From the NCBI GenBank assembly GCA_027343785.1, contig DAHWKF010000097.1, positions 1-9,164 on the forward strand: a stretch of DNA of 9,164 nt. The letters run 5' to 3'. The stretch's first letter is position 1. Every line of letters begins with the position of its first letter. Origin of the DNA: Leptospirillum sp. GTDB lineage: Bacteria > Nitrospirota > Leptospirillia > Leptospirillales > Leptospirillaceae. A program made the position numbers and the translations under genes. Under the pieces are notes generated by a model. That model did not search any database, had not been told where the DNA came from, and saw only the letters and a program-made list of their open reading frames with translations. Below are positions 1 through 7,477 of this stretch, piece after piece.

Positions 1-26
1 CGAAACTGGGAGAATGGAAGCCCTGA

Positions 27-725
27 ATGACCGATCCTTTTGACCATCAACCCCTGAAAAAACTGCTTTTTCCCATGTGGATCGTATGGGGGGCCCTGCT
101 TCTGACACTCCGGGCGGGAGATCCGTCGACGGTTTCGAATCCTCATGCCGGCGCCGAAGGCGGGGATGAAGGCTTTCCAGGCTTTTCCTCCCCGCATTTC
201 CAGCCGGTGGCCAACGGGAACGTGCCGACCCTTCCGCAGCAAGGTCCGTTCAATCCGGCGCCACAGATCAACCCCTTGCAGCCACAGTCGCCGGGTCCCC
301 TGGGACAGTTCCCGGGCGCCTTCGCCCCGCCGCCGCCCTCTCAAACGCTTCCGGTCCAGCTATACGCCGTTCCGGTTCCCCCTTCGGTACTGGGCATGCC
401 GCCGGGCGCCCTTCAGCCGGGGGCTCCCAATGTCTCTCTGGGATTCACCGGAGGCGGCGTTCCCCAGCTGGGTTCGACGGGATCCACGAACGCCCCGGCG
501 GCGACATTTTTCGCCATGGGTCCCACGGCCCTCCTGAACCAGTTCGCCCAGCCTCCGATGGTTCCCTTTGGCCAGGTCGGGGTTCAGCCCCAGCCCTATG
601 TATCCGGATTGTCGGTCGTGGGGGCAAACTTTAATCCCTTTACACCCACCTGCAACTACTACTTTTTCCCGAATTGCGGACAGGGCGGCGGATTTTCCAC
701 GAATTTCCGCTATTCCACCCGCTAG
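27..725 (+). CDS. Unrecognised exported Pro/Gly/Gln-rich protein (232 aa)
   Basis: I do not recognise a family. The N-terminus has a basic pair (K11-K12) followed by a hydrophobic stretch at about residues 13-28, which fits a signal peptide or signal anchor, so the rest is probably outside the cytoplasm. Residues about 45-205 are low-complexity and rich in proline, glycine and glutamine, with repeated P-Q, P-G and P-P-P motifs and almost no charged residues. The C-terminal tail is aromatic and Asn-rich and carries the only two cysteines, C209 and C217, which could form a disulfide. The ATG at 27 has a GGAAG Shine-Dalgarno at 16-20; the later ATG at 75 has none. It converges on the MFS gene ending at 786. 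The composition suggests an extended surface or matrix protein, which is inference only. The third codon positions look like those of a real gene, and the frame is open to a TAG at 723-725. Confidence 0.6.
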   Translation: MTDPFDHQPLKKLLFPMWIVWGALLLTLRAGDPSTVSNPHAGAEGGDEGFPGFSSPHFQPVANGNVPTLPQQGPFNPAPQINPLQPQSPGPLGQFPGAFAPPPPSQTLPVQLYAVPVPPSVLGMPPGALQPGAPNVSLGFTGGGVPQLGSTGSTNAPAATFFAMGPTALLNQFAQPPMVPFGQVGVQPQPYVSGLSVVGANFNPFTPTCNYYFFPNCGQGGGFSTNFRYSTR

Positions 726-747
726 CCTGGGGTTCCTGACTTACCCT

Positions 748-774
748 GGTTCGGGATGGATCAGCCTCCCGACC
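748..774. terminator. Possible hairpin between convergent genes
   Basis: An 8-bp stem with one bulged T (GGT-T-CGGGA at 748-756 with TCCCGACC at 767-774) sits in the 60-bp gap between the convergent genes ending at 725 and 786. There is no T-tract on either strand, so an intrinsic terminator is only weakly supported. Confidence 0.25.
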
Positions 775-785
775 GTCAAGATCTG

Positions 786-1988
786 TCAGCGTTGTTTGTC
801 CGGCATCCTTCGGGCGGCCGTCAGGAGAAGGATGCCGATTCCTGTGGCTACCGCCGCCATCCAGAATCCGGCGGGAGCGTCTCCCCTGTCCCATAGTCGG
901 GAGACGAAAGGTTGCAGGACGAGCATGCCGCCGGCTCCCGAGATCTCAAGCCACACATAGGCGTCCAGCCGCCTTGATTCGCCCGAAAGAAGAGGAACGA
1001 GGGATTTCGAGCCCACCGTGACCAGAACCTCGGAAACGCCCCACAGGATCATGCCGGCAAGGTAAAAACCTGTGCGGTTGTTCCCCACCGCGAGCCCAGA
1101 CAGAGCGATTGCCAGAAGTATCGCGCCGGTCATGACAAGTTGCCAGGGAGATCTTTTCCGGGGTCCCGACAGGAACGTGGCGGTTCCGACGTGGGCGAGG
1201 CTCGCCATGACAAAGCCGATCCCCATCAAGCGGTCGAGCCCGGTATTTCTCCCGAATTCGAACATGAGCAGGGTGGCCGGAAACAGTCCCATCCGGATCA
1301 GAAAGTGGCTGGACAGGAAAAGGAGAAGCCGGCGATCCGGGGGAGTCCCGGCCGGGAGCCCTGATGAAACCGGGCGTTTGGGTTCTTCCGTCGACATCTC
1401 GCCCGCCAGACGGGTCGCCCGGATGACGAACCAGAGGCAGACTATCCCCGGCAAAGCCGTCAACCACAAGATCTCCGGTGACGATATGACACCCAGAAGG
1501 AGGACGGCGGCGAGGGGACCCAGAATCCCGCCAGTCTGGTCCAGCGCCCGGATCGTGGCGAAAGAGGCGGAAAGAAGGGGTGCCGGGAGGAGCACTGACA
1601 ACACGGCGTCCCTCGAAGGGCCCCGGAGCCCCTTCCCAAACCACGACAGGCTTTTGAGAACGATCAGGTGCCAGGGGGCTGTGGCCAGCCCCATCAGGGG
1701 GGACGCCAGCATGGAGAGGGTGTACCCGAGCCGGATCCGTCCCCCCGCGGACAGCCAGTTTCCCCTCCATCCTGCCGCAATGCTTCCCGCAATCCGGAAG
1801 AATTCCGAAAAAATCTCGAGCAGGGACAGTGTGAGGGCTTCGCCTCCCAGGTGCAATAACCAGAGCGGGAGAATGACATGGGCCATCTCATAGGAAAAAT
1901 CTGCAAACAGGCTGGTCAGTCCGAAAGCCCGTGTCAGGGGGTGGTTTCTTCCGGTGAGGTGCGACGATCCATTTTTGTTTCCGTTCAT
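786..1988 (-). CDS. MFS transporter (400 aa)
   Basis: Polytopic inner-membrane protein of the major facilitator superfamily, with the usual 400-residue length and hydrophobic segments spread over both halves. The most telling stretch is KGLRGPSRDAVLS at residues 119-131, followed by RALDQTGGILGPLAA near 147-161. It resembles the 'GlRGPaRDall...D..GailGP' pattern of a clade of uncharacterised bacterial MFS proteins. A hydrophilic loop near residues 192-218 separates the two six-helix halves. The substrate cannot be read from the sequence; drug or metabolite efflux is a guess. Its ATG overlaps the TGA of the upstream exchanger-like gene (ATGA, 1985-1988), so the two are probably translationally coupled. 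The Shine-Dalgarno is weak, which fits coupling. It converges on the gene ending at 725. Confidence 0.85.
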   Translation of the reverse strand: MNGNKNGSSHLTGRNHPLTRAFGLTSLFADFSYEMAHVILPLWLLHLGGEALTLSLLEIFSEFFRIAGSIAAGWRGNWLSAGGRIRLGYTLSMLASPLMGLATAPWHLIVLKSLSWFGKGLRGPSRDAVLSVLLPAPLLSASFATIRALDQTGGILGPLAAVLLLGVISSPEILWLTALPGIVCLWFVIRATRLAGEMSTEEPKRPVSSGLPAGTPPDRRLLLFLSSHFLIRMGLFPATLLMFEFGRNTGLDRLMGIGFVMASLAHVGTATFLSGPRKRSPWQLVMTGAILLAIALSGLAVGNNRTGFYLAGMILWGVSEVLVTVGSKSLVPLLSGESRRLDAYVWLEISGAGGMLVLQPFVSRLWDRGDAPAGFWMAAVATGIGILLLTAARRMPDKQR

Positions 1989-2893
1989 GCGGATTTTCTT
2001 TTAAAAGCCAGGCTGGCCAGAAGCACGCCCAGAAGGATCCCGCCGATGGACAAATGTCGGGGTGTCAAAACCCACGGTGAAAAGAAGAGTCCGATCGCCA
2101 GCGGAACGGTCAGCTGGAAACTGATGGAACCCCACACGACGTCGAAGCCCAGGGAGATTTTCCCTCTCCGGAGGAACATGAACAGGGCGAGGGCTTCGGG
2201 AGACTCCGTAGCGAGGGCTGACAGAATCATCGAGATCCAGAACGGCGTCGCTCCGGGGAAAATATGCTGGAAGGAAAAAAGGCCGGAAAGAAACAGGCGG
2301 GGGCCGGCGACGATCAGCGCGGATGAGAGAAGAAAGAGCCCGGAATCTATGACGGGGCGGAATACATCGGGTTTTTCATTATCGTCGTTTTCTCCGGAGT
2401 CCGGACGGATCCGGATCAGAACCCAGGCGAAAAGAACCATCAAGGAACAACCGGCCAGGAGATGGAGAAGGCGGTTGTGCGAAAGGCCGGCCGAAAGTCC
2501 GACGGTCAAAGCCAGAAGAAGGACAGGAATTTCCTTTTGAAGCTGCCCGGAACGAACCGGTCCTTCCTTTCGCGTCCGATAGAGGTACAGGGGCCAGAGG
2601 ACAAGCAGAAGAAAGGAAGGGGCCCCCAGAATCGCCCCGACTCCGATATCCAGATTCTGGCCTGCCCCCCCTTCCGGTCGGGAGGAAGCTGGCGTCCAGA
2701 ACGCGATCAGGGGGAGCAAGGCTTCGGGCAAGGAGAGGGACAGGATGGCCAGAATCCGCATTCCACGAGGGTGCCCCTGGAACAATCTGCTGACGAGACG
2801 CTCCGCCGACCTTGAGAAAAGGGCGCTTCCAGTCAGGATCAGGAAAAATCCTGTCAGGATGAAAACAGCGGGCGTTGCCATCTGTCCGTTCAT
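1985..2893 (-). CDS. Diverged Ca2+/cation antiporter (CaCA)-like membrane protein
   Basis: A membrane protein of about 302 residues from the ATG at 2893. It has two related segments that look like the alpha repeats of Na+/Ca2+ exchangers. Repeat 1 has LSLPEA near residues 54-58, followed by DIGVGAILGAPSF. Repeat 2 has ATESPEA near 228-234, followed by GFDVVWGSISF. The Pro-Glu pair of the canonical 'G-T-S-x-P-E' motif is kept in both, but the 'G-S-N' asparagine is replaced (GAPS and GSIS), so ion specificity or activity is uncertain. An acidic cytoplasmic-type loop (DSGENDDNEKPD) lies between the halves, as in CaCA proteins. The frame is open further upstream to an ATG at 3049, but that 52-residue extension is hydrophilic, Arg-rich and unlike the family. 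I therefore prefer 2893, or 2881 as an alternative; neither has a clear Shine-Dalgarno. It is the first gene of a pair with the MFS gene. Confidence 0.65.
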   Translation of the reverse strand: MNGQMATPAVFILTGFFLILTGSALFSRSAERLVSRLFQGHPRGMRILAILSLSLPEALLPLIAFWTPASSRPEGGAGQNLDIGVGAILGAPSFLLLVLWPLYLYRTRKEGPVRSGQLQKEIPVLLLALTVGLSAGLSHNRLLHLLAGCSLMVLFAWVLIRIRPDSGENDDNEKPDVFRPVIDSGLFLLSSALIVAGPRLFLSGLFSFQHIFPGATPFWISMILSALATESPEALALFMFLRRGKISLGFDVVWGSISFQLTVPLAIGLFFSPWVLTPRHLSIGGILLGVLLASLAFKRKSA

Positions 2894-2922
2894 GACCGGA
2901 GGGGAAACCGGCCAGGGCTCGG

Positions 2923-2943
2923 GGGGAACAGTCGAATTTCCCC
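2923..2943. repeat. Inverted repeat upstream of exchanger-like gene
   Basis: GGGGAA (2923-2928) and TTCCCC (2938-2943) form a perfect 6-bp dyad with a 9-base loop. It lies 30 bp upstream of the preferred start at 2893, where it could act as an operator or a 5'UTR hairpin. Function is not shown. Confidence 0.35.
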
Positions 2944-3008
2944 GTATTGTTGTTCGGAAATCGCTAAAAGAATGAATGCGGTCAAACGCGCCTCCGGTTT
3001 GGCGGTGT

Positions 3009-3040
3009 GGGCGGCGAAAACAAGGACCGCATCGCCGCCC
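3009..3040. repeat. 9-bp inverted repeat in divergent spacer
   Basis: GGGCGGCGA (3009-3017) and TCGCCGCCC (3032-3040) are perfect reverse complements around a 14-base loop. The dyad sits between the divergent genes starting at 2893 (minus) and 3179 (plus). No T-tract follows it on either strand, so a shared operator is more likely than a terminator. This is inference from position and symmetry. The rest of the 2894-3178 spacer shows no convincing gene. Confidence 0.4.
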
Positions 3041-3178
3041 GGAACTCATGGTAAGCTATACCAAAGGGGCTTTAAAGACAATGGATGCGTGGAGGTCCCG
3101 CGGAAACATCGAAAACCGGAAAGGTCTGTGCTGTTTTGTCCGGAGGACGGAAAAACGGAAGAGAGGAGGGAGTCTTTT

Positions 3179-3640
3179 ATGCCCAGGACCGAACTGTCGC
3201 GCGTGACCCGTCGACGGAAAAACCCGTGGCCCTACCTTTTCGTTTTCGTCTTCCTCGGACTGTTGATCTATTTCATCGCCTACCCCATCCAGCGCCTTTT
3301 TCTGGGAGAACGACTGACGGGTTCTTCGGCCGTCCCGGTATTCCCGGTGGCCGGGGCCGTCGGATATCTGAAGGCCGACGAAGGGTATGGCATTTTTGCG
3401 GCGGAAGACCGCCAGATGCTGGAAGACTGGCAGTCGGATCTCCGGGACCCCATCCGGCAGAGACTGGCCAAGTCGTTTCTGGAAAAAGGAACGGTCGTCG
3501 TGCTCCCTTCCAATACCTCGGTCGTCTCGGTCACCCCTGCGGAGGGAAAGGTTCAGGTGCTGTCGGGGGAGATGTTCGGGAAAACCGTTTTTGTATTGAG
3601 AAACCACGTACATTTTGTCGTTTTGCCCAACCCCCGGTAA
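3179..3640 (+). CDS. Membrane-anchored small envelope protein with SH3-like tail (153 aa)
   Basis: Not assigned to a named family. A basic N-terminus (residues 1-14, with RRRK) precedes one strong transmembrane segment at about 18-37. This predicts an N-in anchor with the remaining ~110 residues outside the cytoplasm. The C-terminal part (about 103-149) alternates short beta-type stretches with glycines: KGTVVVLP, then VSVTP, GKVQVLSG and GKTVFVL. That resembles a bacterial SH3-like domain, though I cannot confirm it without a profile search. The ATG at 3179 is preceded by AGGAGG at 3164-3169, 9 bases away, which decides the start against longer in-frame options. The next gene in the same direction starts 69 bp downstream, so the two may be co-transcribed. 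Confidence 0.7.
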   Translation: MPRTELSRVTRRRKNPWPYLFVFVFLGLLIYFIAYPIQRLFLGERLTGSSAVPVFPVAGAVGYLKADEGYGIFAAEDRQMLEDWQSDLRDPIRQRLAKSFLEKGTVVVLPSNTSVVSVTPAEGKVQVLSGEMFGKTVFVLRNHVHFVVLPNPR

Positions 3641-3709
3641 GGACGTCGGTGTCTCGGGCCACGTTGTGAGGCCGTGCCTGGAGTTCCTTCGGGGCCATCG
3701 GAGGTATTG

Positions 3710-4144
3710 ATGAAAGAAAGACGAATCGTGAGGAAAGACGCTTCCCTTCCCCGAAAAAGACTTCCGCTTCATTTGTCGGCGGGTCTGCTGGTCATGACGG
3801 GCGGCATTCTCTGTGCGGGATTCCTGTTTTCCCCCTCCCCGGCCTTGGGTGCCTCCTGCGCGCCCCGGAAGGCCGCCCTGTCCGGAAACGCGGAATCCCA
3901 GAATCTTTTGGGGCTGGCCTATATCGACGGAAAACAGGGGTGTTCCCAAAATAGCGAGCGCGGGATCCGGTGGCTCAAAAAGGCGGCCGCGGGAGGCAGC
4001 CAGAACGCGATCGACAATCTCTGCTGGGCTTATGGCGGGGGGTATATGCCGGACAAGTCCGGAAACCGCGTCGCCAATCCGCTCCTTCCTGTCCGTCCGA
4101 AGGATGAGTCCTACTGGTGTTCCAAGGCGGATGTGCCCTTTTAG
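3710..4144 (+). CDS. Secreted Sel1-like repeat protein (144 aa)
   Basis: A small exported protein. Residues 1-19 are basic, about 22-40 are hydrophobic, and an S-P-A-L-G-A cleavage-type site lies near residues 44-48, so a signal peptide is likely. The mature part begins with a Sel1-like (TPR-related) repeat at about 61-94, with the typical pattern A-x-x-x-N-L-L-G-x-x-Y...G-I-R-W-L-K-K-A-A. A second, incomplete repeat starts near 95. Sel1 repeats usually mediate protein-protein contacts, often in envelope complexes. The mature region holds four cysteines (C50, C78, C105, C137), which suggests two disulfides in an oxidising compartment. The start at 3710 is set by GGAGGT at 3700-3705; the longer frame from 3674 has no good ribosome site. 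The gene converges on ectD. Confidence 0.75.
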   Translation: MKERRIVRKDASLPRKRLPLHLSAGLLVMTGGILCAGFLFSPSPALGASCAPRKAALSGNAESQNLLGLAYIDGKQGCSQNSERGIRWLKKAAAGGSQNAIDNLCWAYGGGYMPDKSGNRVANPLLPVRPKDESYWCSKADVPF

Positions 4145-4159
4145 GACGGTCCGCCCGCG

Positions 4160-4199
4160 TTCCTGACCGTGAGGAAAAACAGGAAACCGCGTCCGGTCA
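4160..4199. terminator. Possible terminator hairpins between convergent genes
   Basis: The 58-bp gap between the Sel1 gene and ectD contains two overlapping, mutually exclusive dyads: TTCCTG/CAGGAA (4160-4165 with 4180-4185) and TGACCG/CGGTCA (4164-4169 with 4194-4199). The position is right for a bidirectional terminator, but a 3' T-tract is missing, so support is weak. Confidence 0.25.
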
Positions 4200-4202
4200 C
4201 GA

Positions 4203-5120
4203 TCAGTCAAATCGCTCCCGCCGGATGTCCAGCGGGTCAAAATTCGTTCGTTCGGCGACAAAATCCGGCCGGGGAGGCCGCGTGAGGAGCGAATTCTCCA
4301 CAATATTTCCTGTCTGATTGAAGACGTAAAACAGGTTGACCCGCGGCAGGGGTGTGATGTTGCTGTTGGAGCCGTGCATGATGTTGCAGTCAAAAAAAAC
4401 GGCCGTGCCGGGGGGGCCCGTCACCGTTTCGATCCCGTAACGCTCCGCCAGATCTTCCAGGCTTTTGTGATCCGGAACCCCATACTCCTGTTTTTTGAGG
4501 GATCCCCGATAATGATTTTCCGGAGTCTTTCCGACGCAGGAGATGAAATGCCGGTGAGAGCCGGGTATCAGCATCAGGGGCCCGTTTGAGACGTCGTTTG
4601 TGGTCAGGAGGATCGAACAACTCACCGCCCGCATGCGCGGCATTCCGTCCTCGGCGTGCCAGGTCTCGAAATCCGAATGCCAGTAAAACTCCTTTCCCGT
4701 GAATCCCGGCTTGAAATTGAGCCGGGACTGGTGGATGTAGACGTCGCCTCCGAGGAGATAGCGGGCGATTCCCGCGATGCGTTCGTCCCGGGCGACGCGG
4801 GCGAACAGGGGGTTGTCCCTGTGAATGGCGAATACGGAGCGCACCGATTCACTCCCCGGCTCCCGGATGGTTTTTTCGGAAGAACGGACGGCCGGATCGG
4901 TGCGGATCCGGTCGATTTCCTCGAGAAAAACAGCGACCTCGGCCGCGTTATAAAGTCCGGGCAGCACCATGTAGCCTTTTTGTCCGAACCCCTCCACCAT
5001 TTCAGGTGGCAAGGGGGATATGCCAGGATCGGACGGGTAGACAACGGGGTCCAGGCGATCCTGCCATTCGGGCTTTCCCGTATGTCGTGTCGGATACAAG
5101 TCGATCATTTCGGCATGCAT
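4203..5120 (-). CDS. ectD: Ectoine 5-hydroxylase EctD (305 aa)
   Basis: Non-haem Fe(II)/2-oxoglutarate dioxygenase that hydroxylates ectoine to 5-hydroxyectoine in the cytoplasm. Identification rests on the EctD signature segment around residues 145-163 (WHSDFETWHAEDGMP), with the metal ligands H148 and D150. The distal ligand is H249 in IMHGSNSN, and R260 is in the expected 2-oxoglutarate-binding position (PLPRVNLF). The spacing matches characterised EctD enzymes, and 305 residues is the normal length. The ATG at 5120 is preceded by AGGGGAG on the minus strand with a normal gap. A GTG at 5153 would add 11 residues and is less likely. It is the last gene of the operon, 77 bp after ectC. That gap has no strong hairpin, so co-transcription is expected. 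All catalytic residues I can place are present. Confidence 0.95.
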   Translation of the reverse strand: MHAEMIDLYPTRHTGKPEWQDRLDPVVYPSDPGISPLPPEMVEGFGQKGYMVLPGLYNAAEVAVFLEEIDRIRTDPAVRSSEKTIREPGSESVRSVFAIHRDNPLFARVARDERIAGIARYLLGGDVYIHQSRLNFKPGFTGKEFYWHSDFETWHAEDGMPRMRAVSCSILLTTNDVSNGPLMLIPGSHRHFISCVGKTPENHYRGSLKKQEYGVPDHKSLEDLAERYGIETVTGPPGTAVFFDCNIMHGSNSNITPLPRVNLFYVFNQTGNIVENSLLTRPPRPDFVAERTNFDPLDIRRERFD

Positions 5121-5197
5121 GAAGTCTCTCCCCTGGGGCCCAAAATACTTCACGCCGGCCCCTTTCCGCAGATCGGTTCACAATGAATTGACGGCAG

Positions 5198-5593
5198 TCA
5201 GCTGACCGGATCGGCGTCTGGAGGGTAGACCCCGTTTTCGTCGTGGACTTCCTTCCCGGTCAGCGGTGGATTGAACACGCAGGCGAGCTTCATTTCCGTG
5301 ATCCCCCGCAACAGATGATCATCGTGCCTGTCCAGGGCGTAGAGCGTGCCGGGCCGGATCGGATGGATCTTTCCGTCCGACAACGTCTCGACCTCCCCTT
5401 CCCCGCTGATGCAATAGACCGCTTCCAGATGATGCTGGTAGCAAATGTGCGTTTCTGTTTTTGCATAAATGGTTGTGATGTGGAATGAAAATCCCATCCG
5501 GTCGTTTTTCAGCAGCAGGCGGGTGCTTTCCCATGTCCGGGTGACGACCCGGCGGTCGGATTGTTCGGACTCCGCAAGCGTTCGTACGATCAT
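5198..5593 (-). CDS. ectC: L-ectoine synthase EctC (131 aa)
   Basis: Cupin-fold enzyme that closes N-gamma-acetyl-L-2,4-diaminobutyrate into ectoine by water elimination, the last step of ectoine synthesis. The protein begins MIVRTLAE, as many EctC proteins do. The central HHLEAVYCISGEGEVE and the PGTLYALDRHDDH segment are family hallmarks. The three residues known to bind the metal in characterised EctC fall at E57, Y85 and H93, exactly where expected. Length is normal for the family. The ATG at 5593 has an AAGGAG Shine-Dalgarno and lies 13 bp after the ectB stop, so it is clearly part of the ectABCD transcript. Nothing in the gene looks damaged. Confidence 0.97.
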   Translation of the reverse strand: MIVRTLAESEQSDRRVVTRTWESTRLLLKNDRMGFSFHITTIYAKTETHICYQHHLEAVYCISGEGEVETLSDGKIHPIRPGTLYALDRHDDHLLRGITEMKLACVFNPPLTGKEVHDENGVYPPDADPVS

Positions 5594-5606
5594 TCGGTTG
5601 CTCCTT

Positions 5607-6883
5607 TCAAGAGGATCGCGTGGATACGCGTTCGTTCAGGACCGCCGCGAAGGATTCCTCCAGAATGTCCATGGCCTTGTTCAGCTGCTCCTTTGTGATG
5701 GTCAGCGGACACAGGCACTTGACGATTTCCGCGTTCGAGCCGCATGTCTCCATGATCAGTCCCTTCCGAAAGGCCTCCCGGCAGACTTCTTCCGCGATTT
5801 CTCCGTCCGGGCAGGCAATACCGAGCATCATCCCTCTTCCTTTCACCCGGAGGGAATGCGGTCCGTGACGGAGGGCGATCCGGTTCAGACGTTCGGCGAG
5901 CAAGCGGCTTTTGGCGCGCACGCTGCGGGCAAAGGAGTCGTCTCTCCAGAAATGCTCGATAGAGGCCGTGGCCGTGACGAAGGCGTGGTTGTTGCCCCGA
6001 AAGGTCCCGTTGTGTTCTCCCGCCTTCCACTGGTCCAGTTCTTTTTTCATCAGGACCACCGCCAGCGGCAGTCCATATCCGCTCAGGGACTTGGAAAGCG
6101 TGATGATGTCGGGCCGGATCCCCATCTCTTCAAAACTGAAGAAATGTCCGGTCCTTCCGCATCCGGCCTGGATATCGTCGACAATCAGCAGCATTCCGTG
6201 TTTTCGGCAGAGGTTTTCCAGTTTTCTCATCCATTCGGCGGAGGCCGTGTTCAAGCCCCCTTCGCCCTGGACAACCTCGACGATGGCGGCCGCCGGTTTG
6301 TCGATCCCGCTGCTCGGATCGTCGAGGAGTTTTTCCATCATGGCGATGGTGTTCACCTGTTCGCCGAAGTAGTTGGCGTAGGGCATCCGGCTGACGTGCG
6401 ACAGGGGGATGCCGGCGCCCCCCGGTGGTGCTGGTTTCCCGTGGCGGACAGCGCTCCAACGGAACATCCGTGGAAACCGTTCGTGAAGCTCAAGACATTG
6501 GTCCTGCCGGTGACTTTCCTTGCCAGCTTGAGGGCGGCTTCTACGGCGTTGGCTCCGGTGGGTCCCGTAAACTGCATGAGATAGTCTTCCATTCCGCGGG
6601 GCTTCAGGATGAAGCGGTTGAACGTGTCGAGGAAGGCTTCCTTGGCGTGGGTGTACAGGTCCAGGCTGTGGGTGATTCCGTCTTGCCCGATATACTCGAT
6701 CAGCGCCTGTTTGAGGAAGGGATGGTTATGGCCGTAATTGAGCGTGCCGGCTCCGGCCAGAAAATCGATGTAACGCCGTCCGTCGGTCGCAATCAGCTCC
6801 GCGCCCCGCGCTTCATGGAACACCGCGGGAAATGAGCGGCAGTAGCTTCGGACGGTCGATTCGTTTTCTTCAAATATTTTCAT
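5607..6883 (-). CDS. ectB: Diaminobutyrate-2-oxoglutarate transaminase EctB, split by a frameshift
   Basis: PLP enzyme that converts aspartate-4-semialdehyde to L-2,4-diaminobutyrate with glutamate as amino donor, the first step of ectoine synthesis. The N-terminal part (6883 to about 6419) carries FTGPTGANAVEAALKLARK and the SFTNGFHG...ATGN segment. The C-terminal part (about 6418 to 5607) carries VQGEGG, VDDIQAGCGRTG and the probable PLP lysine in TLSKSLSG (K265 in the joined protein). The two parts lie in different frames that meet at a G6 run (minus strand, 6423-6418). One extra G gives HHRG-GAGIPLSHVSRMPY, the expected family sequence, and a 425-residue protein of normal length. As written, the product would end out of frame at 6353. 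The ATG at 6883 overlaps the ectA TGA (ATGA) and has AGGAG six bases upstream. A possible alternative start at 6904 adds seven residues. Confidence 0.93.
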
Positions 6884-7464
6884 GATTTCTCCTGTCTCTT
6901 CCACGGGCCCGATTCAAAAAAAGGACCCGCGTGGTAAAGCTCTTCGTCATCGTGTTTTCCCCCGAAATGATCGTCTCCGGAAAAAAGGAGGCGGGTGGTG
7001 AAGGCGACCCGGTAGCGGGAAAACAGCTTGAGGAACAATGCCTGTGAAGCGGCGTTTTTGGGAGAGATGGTCGTTTCGAGGAAACGCACGCCGCGTGGAA
7101 CCAGACGCTCCAGGAGAGATTCGAGCATCGAGAGGCCCACCCCGAGCCCCCTCGCTTGTGGATCCACCGCCACCTGCCAGACAAACAGTGTGTGCGGGAG
7201 GGACGGGAGACGGTAGGCCGGAACGAAACCCGCCGGTTTTCCGTTTTCATCCTCGGCCACGACGGATGTGTCGGAAAAATGGGTGCACTGGAGCAGGTTG
7301 GCGTAGAGGGAGTTGACATCGAGGGGCGGACAACGCGCGACAAGTTCAGAGACTGGCCGGCCATCACGGTCGGATGGTTGGCGCAATATGAATAACCGGT
7401 TTCCCGTCCGGTGGACTCTTTCGGGTTGTTTGGGATGAGAATGATGCGTTTGTTCGCATATCAA
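6880..7464 (-). CDS. ectA: L-2,4-diaminobutyrate N-gamma-acetyltransferase EctA (194 aa)
   Basis: GNAT-family enzyme that acetylates diaminobutyrate with acetyl-CoA, the second step of ectoine synthesis. The acetyl-CoA site is plain: VWQVAVDPQARGLGVGL at about residues 95-111, containing the Q/R-x-x-G-x-G/A loop. LDVNSLYANLL (48-58), TTISPKNAAS (131-140) and a C-terminal DDEELYH region are typical of EctA. It is the first gene of the operon, and its TGA overlaps the ectB ATG. No ATG lies at the right place. The TTG at 7464 is preceded by AGGAGGG on the minus strand (7477-7471) at ideal spacing, so it is the likely start. The first ~25 residues are polar, His-rich and not conserved-looking. 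Confidence 0.95.
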   Translation of the reverse strand: MICEQTHHSHPKQPERVHRTGNRLFILRQPSDRDGRPVSELVARCPPLDVNSLYANLLQCTHFSDTSVVAEDENGKPAGFVPAYRLPSLPHTLFVWQVAVDPQARGLGVGLSMLESLLERLVPRGVRFLETTISPKNAASQALFLKLFSRYRVAFTTRLLFSGDDHFGGKHDDEELYHAGPFFESGPWKRQEKS

Positions 7465-7477
7465 GAGCGACCCTCCT
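7464..7477 (-). promoter_or_regulatory. Strong ribosome binding site with TTG start for ectA
   Basis: On the minus strand AGGAGGG (7477-7471) lies six bases before TTG (7464-7462). No in-frame ATG or GTG occurs nearby. The site fixes the ectA start and combines a near-perfect Shine-Dalgarno with a weak start codon. Confidence 0.75.

Noticed and set aside
1..26. A frame ending in TGA at 24-26 just before the first gene (reads KLGEWKP)
   Set aside because: Only seven codons are visible, so it cannot be told from chance; it may be the tail of an upstream gene.
1072..1893. Plus-strand open frame of 273 codons
   Set aside because: It is antisense to the MFS gene and very rich in Arg, Ser and Pro, with no domain-like pattern.
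1878..2540. Plus-strand open frame of 220 codons
   Set aside because: It is antisense to the exchanger-like gene and strongly basic, a typical shadow.
3056..4393. Long minus-strand open frame of 445 codons
   Set aside because: It lies antisense to two genes with good ribosome sites, signal or membrane segments and a Sel1 repeat, and it runs into ectD. Its Arg/Pro-rich composition is typical of an antisense shadow in G+C-rich DNA.
6353..6467. Two separate overlapping genes for the halves of EctB
   Set aside because: The internal start at 6467 has no ribosome site, and its first 16 residues do not belong to the family. A single frameshifted ectB explains both parts.
5469..6584. Plus-strand open frame of 371 codons
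   Set aside because: It is antisense to ectB and ectC, which are identified by strong conserved motifs.
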